Assembly (NCBI GenBank): GCA_937922955.1
Contig: CALAKO010000156.1
Coordinates: 1-11,117 of the forward strand
Length of the DNA stretch: 11,117 bases
Origin: an uncultured Peptococcaceae bacterium
GTDB taxonomy: Bacteria; Bacillota; Peptococcia; Peptococcales; Peptococcaceae
Direction of reading: 5' to 3'
The position numbers and the translations under genes are program-made. This document shows positions 8,582 to 11,117 of the stretch, in pieces (position 1 is the stretch's first letter; each line of letters starts with the position of its first letter). The notes beneath the pieces were generated by a model. That model worked only from the letters and a program-made list of their open reading frames with translations, searched no databases and was not told where the DNA came from.

Positions 8582-10660
8582 GTGGCAAGAGAATATTCGC
8601 TCGAAAATACTCGTAACATTGGTATTATGGCGCATATCGATGCAGGTAAGACAACCACCACAGAACGTATTCTGTATTATACCGGTCGTTCTCATAAGAT
8701 TGGTGAAGTTCATGATGGCGCAGCTACCATGGACTGGATGGAACAGGAACAAGAACGTGGGATTACCATTACTTCTGCAGCAACAACCGCCCACTGGAAG
8801 GGTAAACGTATCAACATCATTGACACCCCAGGGCACGTAGACTTCACCGTAGAAGTTGAACGTTCTCTGCGTGTTTTGGATAGTTCTGTTGCAGTATTCT
8901 GCGCTGTTGCTGGTGTTCAGCCACAATCCGAAACCGTATGGCGTCAGGCTGTTCGTTACAACGTTCCACGTATTGCTTTCGTTAACAAGATGGACCGTAC
9001 TGGTGCAAACTATTTCAATGTTTGCCGTCAGATTAAAGAACGCCTTGGTGCTCATGCGCTTATTATGCAAGTTCCAATCGGTGCTGAAGCAGATTTCTCC
9101 GGCGTTGTTGACCTCGTAGAAATGAAAGCTTACAAGTTCCTCGAAGGAACCGATCTCGTTAACTATGAAGAAATCGAAATCCCTGCTGATCTTCAGGATA
9201 CTGTAGATGAATATCGTCAGATGCTCGTTGAAGATGTTGCAGAGCTTGATGAAAGCTTGATGGAAAAATTCTTCGAAGAAGGCGATCTTGATGTTAAAGA
9301 TATCAAGAAAGCCATTCGTAAAGCAACCATCGCAAACGATACTGTACCAGTTCTTTGCGGGTCTGCATTTAAGAATAAAGGTGTGCAGTTCCTTCTCGAT
9401 GCTGTCATCGACTACTGCCCATCTCCAGTAGACGTTCCGTCCATCAAAGGTACTCTTCCAGATGGAGAAGAATCTGAACGTCATCCAAGCGATAACGAAC
9501 CATTTGCTGCTCTTGCATTCAAAGTAATGACCGACCCTTATGTTGGTAAACTTACTTTCTTCCGTGTGTACTCCGGTACCCTCGAAAGCGGCAGCTATGT
9601 ATACAATGCTACCAAAGGCAAACGCGAACGTATCAGCCGTATCGTAATGATGCACGCTAACCATCGTAAAGAAGTTGACAAGGTTTACGCTGGTGACATC
9701 GCTGCAGCTGTTGGTCTGAAGGATGTTGGTACTGGTGATTCCCTCTGCGATGAACAGAATCCAATCATTCTCGAATCCATGGAATTCCCAGATCCAGTTA
9801 TCAATATTGCTATTGAACCTGCATCCAAGGGTGACCAGGATAAGATGGGTATCGCACTTGCTAAGCTTGCTGAAGAAGACCCAACCTTCAAGGCTTATAC
9901 TGATGAAGAAACTGGTCAGACCATCATCGCTGGTATGGGTGAACTTCACCTCGATATCATCGTTGACCGTCTGAAGAGAGAATTTAACGTTGAAGCAAAC
10001 GTTGGTAAGCCACGCGTTTCCTATAAAGAAACCATCCGCAAGGCTGTTCATGGCGAAGGTAAATTCGTTCGTCAGTCTGGTGGTCGTGGTCAGTATGGTC
10101 ATGCTGTCATCGATCTCGAACCACTGGAACCAGGTTCTGGCTTCCAGTTCGAAAGCAAGATCGTTGGTGGTGCCGTACCAAAAGAATACATCGGGCCTAT
10201 CGAAGCTGGTATCAAAGAAGCTATGGAAAACGGTGTTGTTGCCGGTTATGAAGTTGTTGACGTTAAGGCTACCCTCGTTGACGGGTCTTACCATGATGTC
10301 GACTCCTCTGAAATGGCATTTAAGGTTGCTGGTTCCATGGCGTTCAAGAACTGCGCTCTGAAGGCAGACCCAGTTCTTCTCGAACCTGTTATGAAGATTG
10401 AAATCACCGTTCCAGAAGAATACATGGGCGATGTTATGGGTGACTTGAACTCCCGTCGTGGCCGTATCGAAGGTATGGAAGCTGTTGACAACACTCAGAT
10501 CATCCGTGGTTTCGTTCCACTTTCTGAAATGTTTGGTTACGCAACTGACCTTCGTTCCCGCACTCAGGGCCGTGGTGTTTACACCATGCAGTCCGACCAC
10601 TTTGAAGAAGTTCCAAAATCCATTGCTGATGAAATCATCGCAAAACGCAATGGTAAGTAA
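8582..10660 (+). CDS. fusA: Elongation factor G
   Basis: EF-G is the GTPase that drives tRNA-mRNA translocation and, with RRF, ribosome recycling. The 692-residue product has all five G motifs: AHIDAGKT (17-24), RGITITSAAT in switch I (59-68), DTPGH (81-85) with the catalytic H85, NKMD (135-138) and GSAFKNKG near 260. Domain IV, which enters the A site, includes the SGGRGQYG segment at about 499-506. The C-terminal region has the usual EEYMGDVMGDLNSRRG segment. The start is GTG at 8582, seven bases after AAAGGAGG. It lies 45 bases after rpsG and 32 bases before tuf with no terminator between, so it belongs to the str operon. It looks like the canonical copy and not a FusA2-type paralogue. Confidence 0.98.
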   Translation: MAREYSLENTRNIGIMAHIDAGKTTTTERILYYTGRSHKIGEVHDGAATMDWMEQEQERGITITSAATTAHWKGKRINIIDTPGHVDFTVEVERSLRVLDSSVAVFCAVAGVQPQSETVWRQAVRYNVPRIAFVNKMDRTGANYFNVCRQIKERLGAHALIMQVPIGAEADFSGVVDLVEMKAYKFLEGTDLVNYEEIEIPADLQDTVDEYRQMLVEDVAELDESLMEKFFEEGDLDVKDIKKAIRKATIANDTVPVLCGSAFKNKGVQFLLDAVIDYCPSPVDVPSIKGTLPDGEESERHPSDNEPFAALAFKVMTDPYVGKLTFFRVYSGTLESGSYVYNATKGKRERISRIVMMHANHRKEVDKVYAGDIAAAVGLKDVGTGDSLCDEQNPIILESMEFPDPVINIAIEPASKGDQDKMGIALAKLAEEDPTFKAYTDEETGQTIIAGMGELHLDIIVDRLKREFNVEANVGKPRVSYKETIRKAVHGEGKFVRQSGGRGQYGHAVIDLEPLEPGSGFQFESKIVGGAVPKEYIGPIEAGIKEAMENGVVAGYEVVDVKATLVDGSYHDVDSSEMAFKVAGSMAFKNCALKADPVLLEPVMKIEITVPEEYMGDVMGDLNSRRGRIEGMEAVDNTQIIRGFVPLSEMFGYATDLRSRTQGRGVYTMQSDHFEEVPKSIADEIIAKRNGK

Positions 10661-10692
10661 TTAATCATCCGATATTTAGGAGGAATTTAACA

Positions 10693-11117
10693 ATGGCAAA
10701 AGAACAATTTCAGCGTACAAAACCACACGTAAACATTGGTACCATTGGTCACGTTGACCATGGTAAAACCACCACCACTGCTGCTATCACCGCAGTACTT
10801 TCCTTGGAAGGTAAAGCAGCAAACACCAAGTTCGAAGATATCGATAAGGCTCCAGAAGAAAGAGAACGCGGTATTACCATCAACACTGCACACGTTGAAT
10901 ACGAAACCGATACCCGTCACTATGCACACGTAGACTGCCCAGGGCACGCTGACTATGTTAAGAACATGATCACCGGTGCTGCTCAGATGGACGGTGCAAT
11001 CCTCGTAGTATCTGCAGCAGATGGTCCAATGCCACAGACCCGCGAACACATCCTGCTCGCACGTCAGGTAGGCGTACCATACATCGTTGTATTCATGAAC
11101 AAATGCGACCTCGTAGA
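10693..11117 (+). CDS. tuf: Elongation factor Tu, N-terminal part (cut by window edge)
   Basis: EF-Tu delivers aminoacyl-tRNA to the ribosomal A site. The first 141 codons are present, covering most of the GTPase domain. Visible motifs are the P-loop GHVDHGKT (19-26), RGITINT in switch I (59-65), DCPGH (81-85) with catalytic H85, and NKCD (136-139). ATG at 10693 follows AGGAGG (10678-10683) with nine bases between. It is the fourth gene of the str operon. Whether the organism has a second tuf cannot be told from here. Confidence 0.97.
   Translation, partial: MAKEQFQRTKPHVNIGTIGHVDHGKTTTTAAITAVLSLEGKAANTKFEDIDKAPEERERGITINTAHVEYETDTRHYAHVDCPGHADYVKNMITGAAQMDGAILVVSAADGPMPQTREHILLARQVGVPYIVVFMNKCDLV

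Noticed and set aside
8579..10600. A 673-codon open frame on the minus strand opposite fusA
   Set aside because: It is the exact antisense of a strongly conserved EF-G gene, its protein resembles nothing I recognise, and it has no convincing start signal. Biased codon use in fusA removes stops from the opposite strand.

Overview
The window is a core transcription/translation locus from a bacterium. It reads, left to right: the 3' end of a 5S rRNA gene, rpoB, rpoC, then the str operon rpsL-rpsG-fusA-tuf, with tuf cut by the right edge. Every gene lies on the + strand and every gene except tuf is complete. The compact beta and beta' subunits without the large proteobacterial insertions, the acidic RpoB tail, the strong AGGAGG-type ribosome binding sites and the 5S sequence CGCCGAAAATACTTG suggest the Firmicutes class Negativicutes (Veillonella/Dialister/Megasphaera relatives). 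This is recognition from memory; the class is fairly likely and the genus is open.

Layout. Positions 1-53 are the tail of a 5S rRNA, followed by an intrinsic terminator (67-102). A 160-base AT-rich control region then carries two plausible tandem sigma-A promoters for rpoBC. rpoB (266-3679) and rpoC (3710-7270) are 30 bases apart and form one transcription unit, closed by a 15-bp perfect terminator hairpin (7303-7335). The 368-base gap before rpsL holds that terminator, a near-consensus extended -10 promoter (7447-7475) and a 5' leader of about 155 nt that can fold. rpsL, rpsG, fusA and tuf follow with gaps of 55, 45 and 32 bases, no visible internal terminator, and a good Shine-Dalgarno sequence each.

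The genes make the two catalytic RNA polymerase subunits, two 30S assembly/decoding proteins (S12 and S7) and the two main elongation GTPases (EF-G and EF-Tu). The products are ordinary; the arrangement and control regions are less so. An rRNA operon sits directly upstream of rpoB where rplL is normally found. No L7Ae-family gene lies between rpoC and rpsL, where many Firmicutes have one. The rpsL leader contains an 8-base segment perfectly complementary to the bases between the rpsL Shine-Dalgarno and its ATG, plus a competing partner, which is the layout of a translational switch. I see no mobile element, CRISPR array or tRNA gene. The best candidate for something undescribed is the rpsL leader RNA, and the second is the rrn-rpoB junction.
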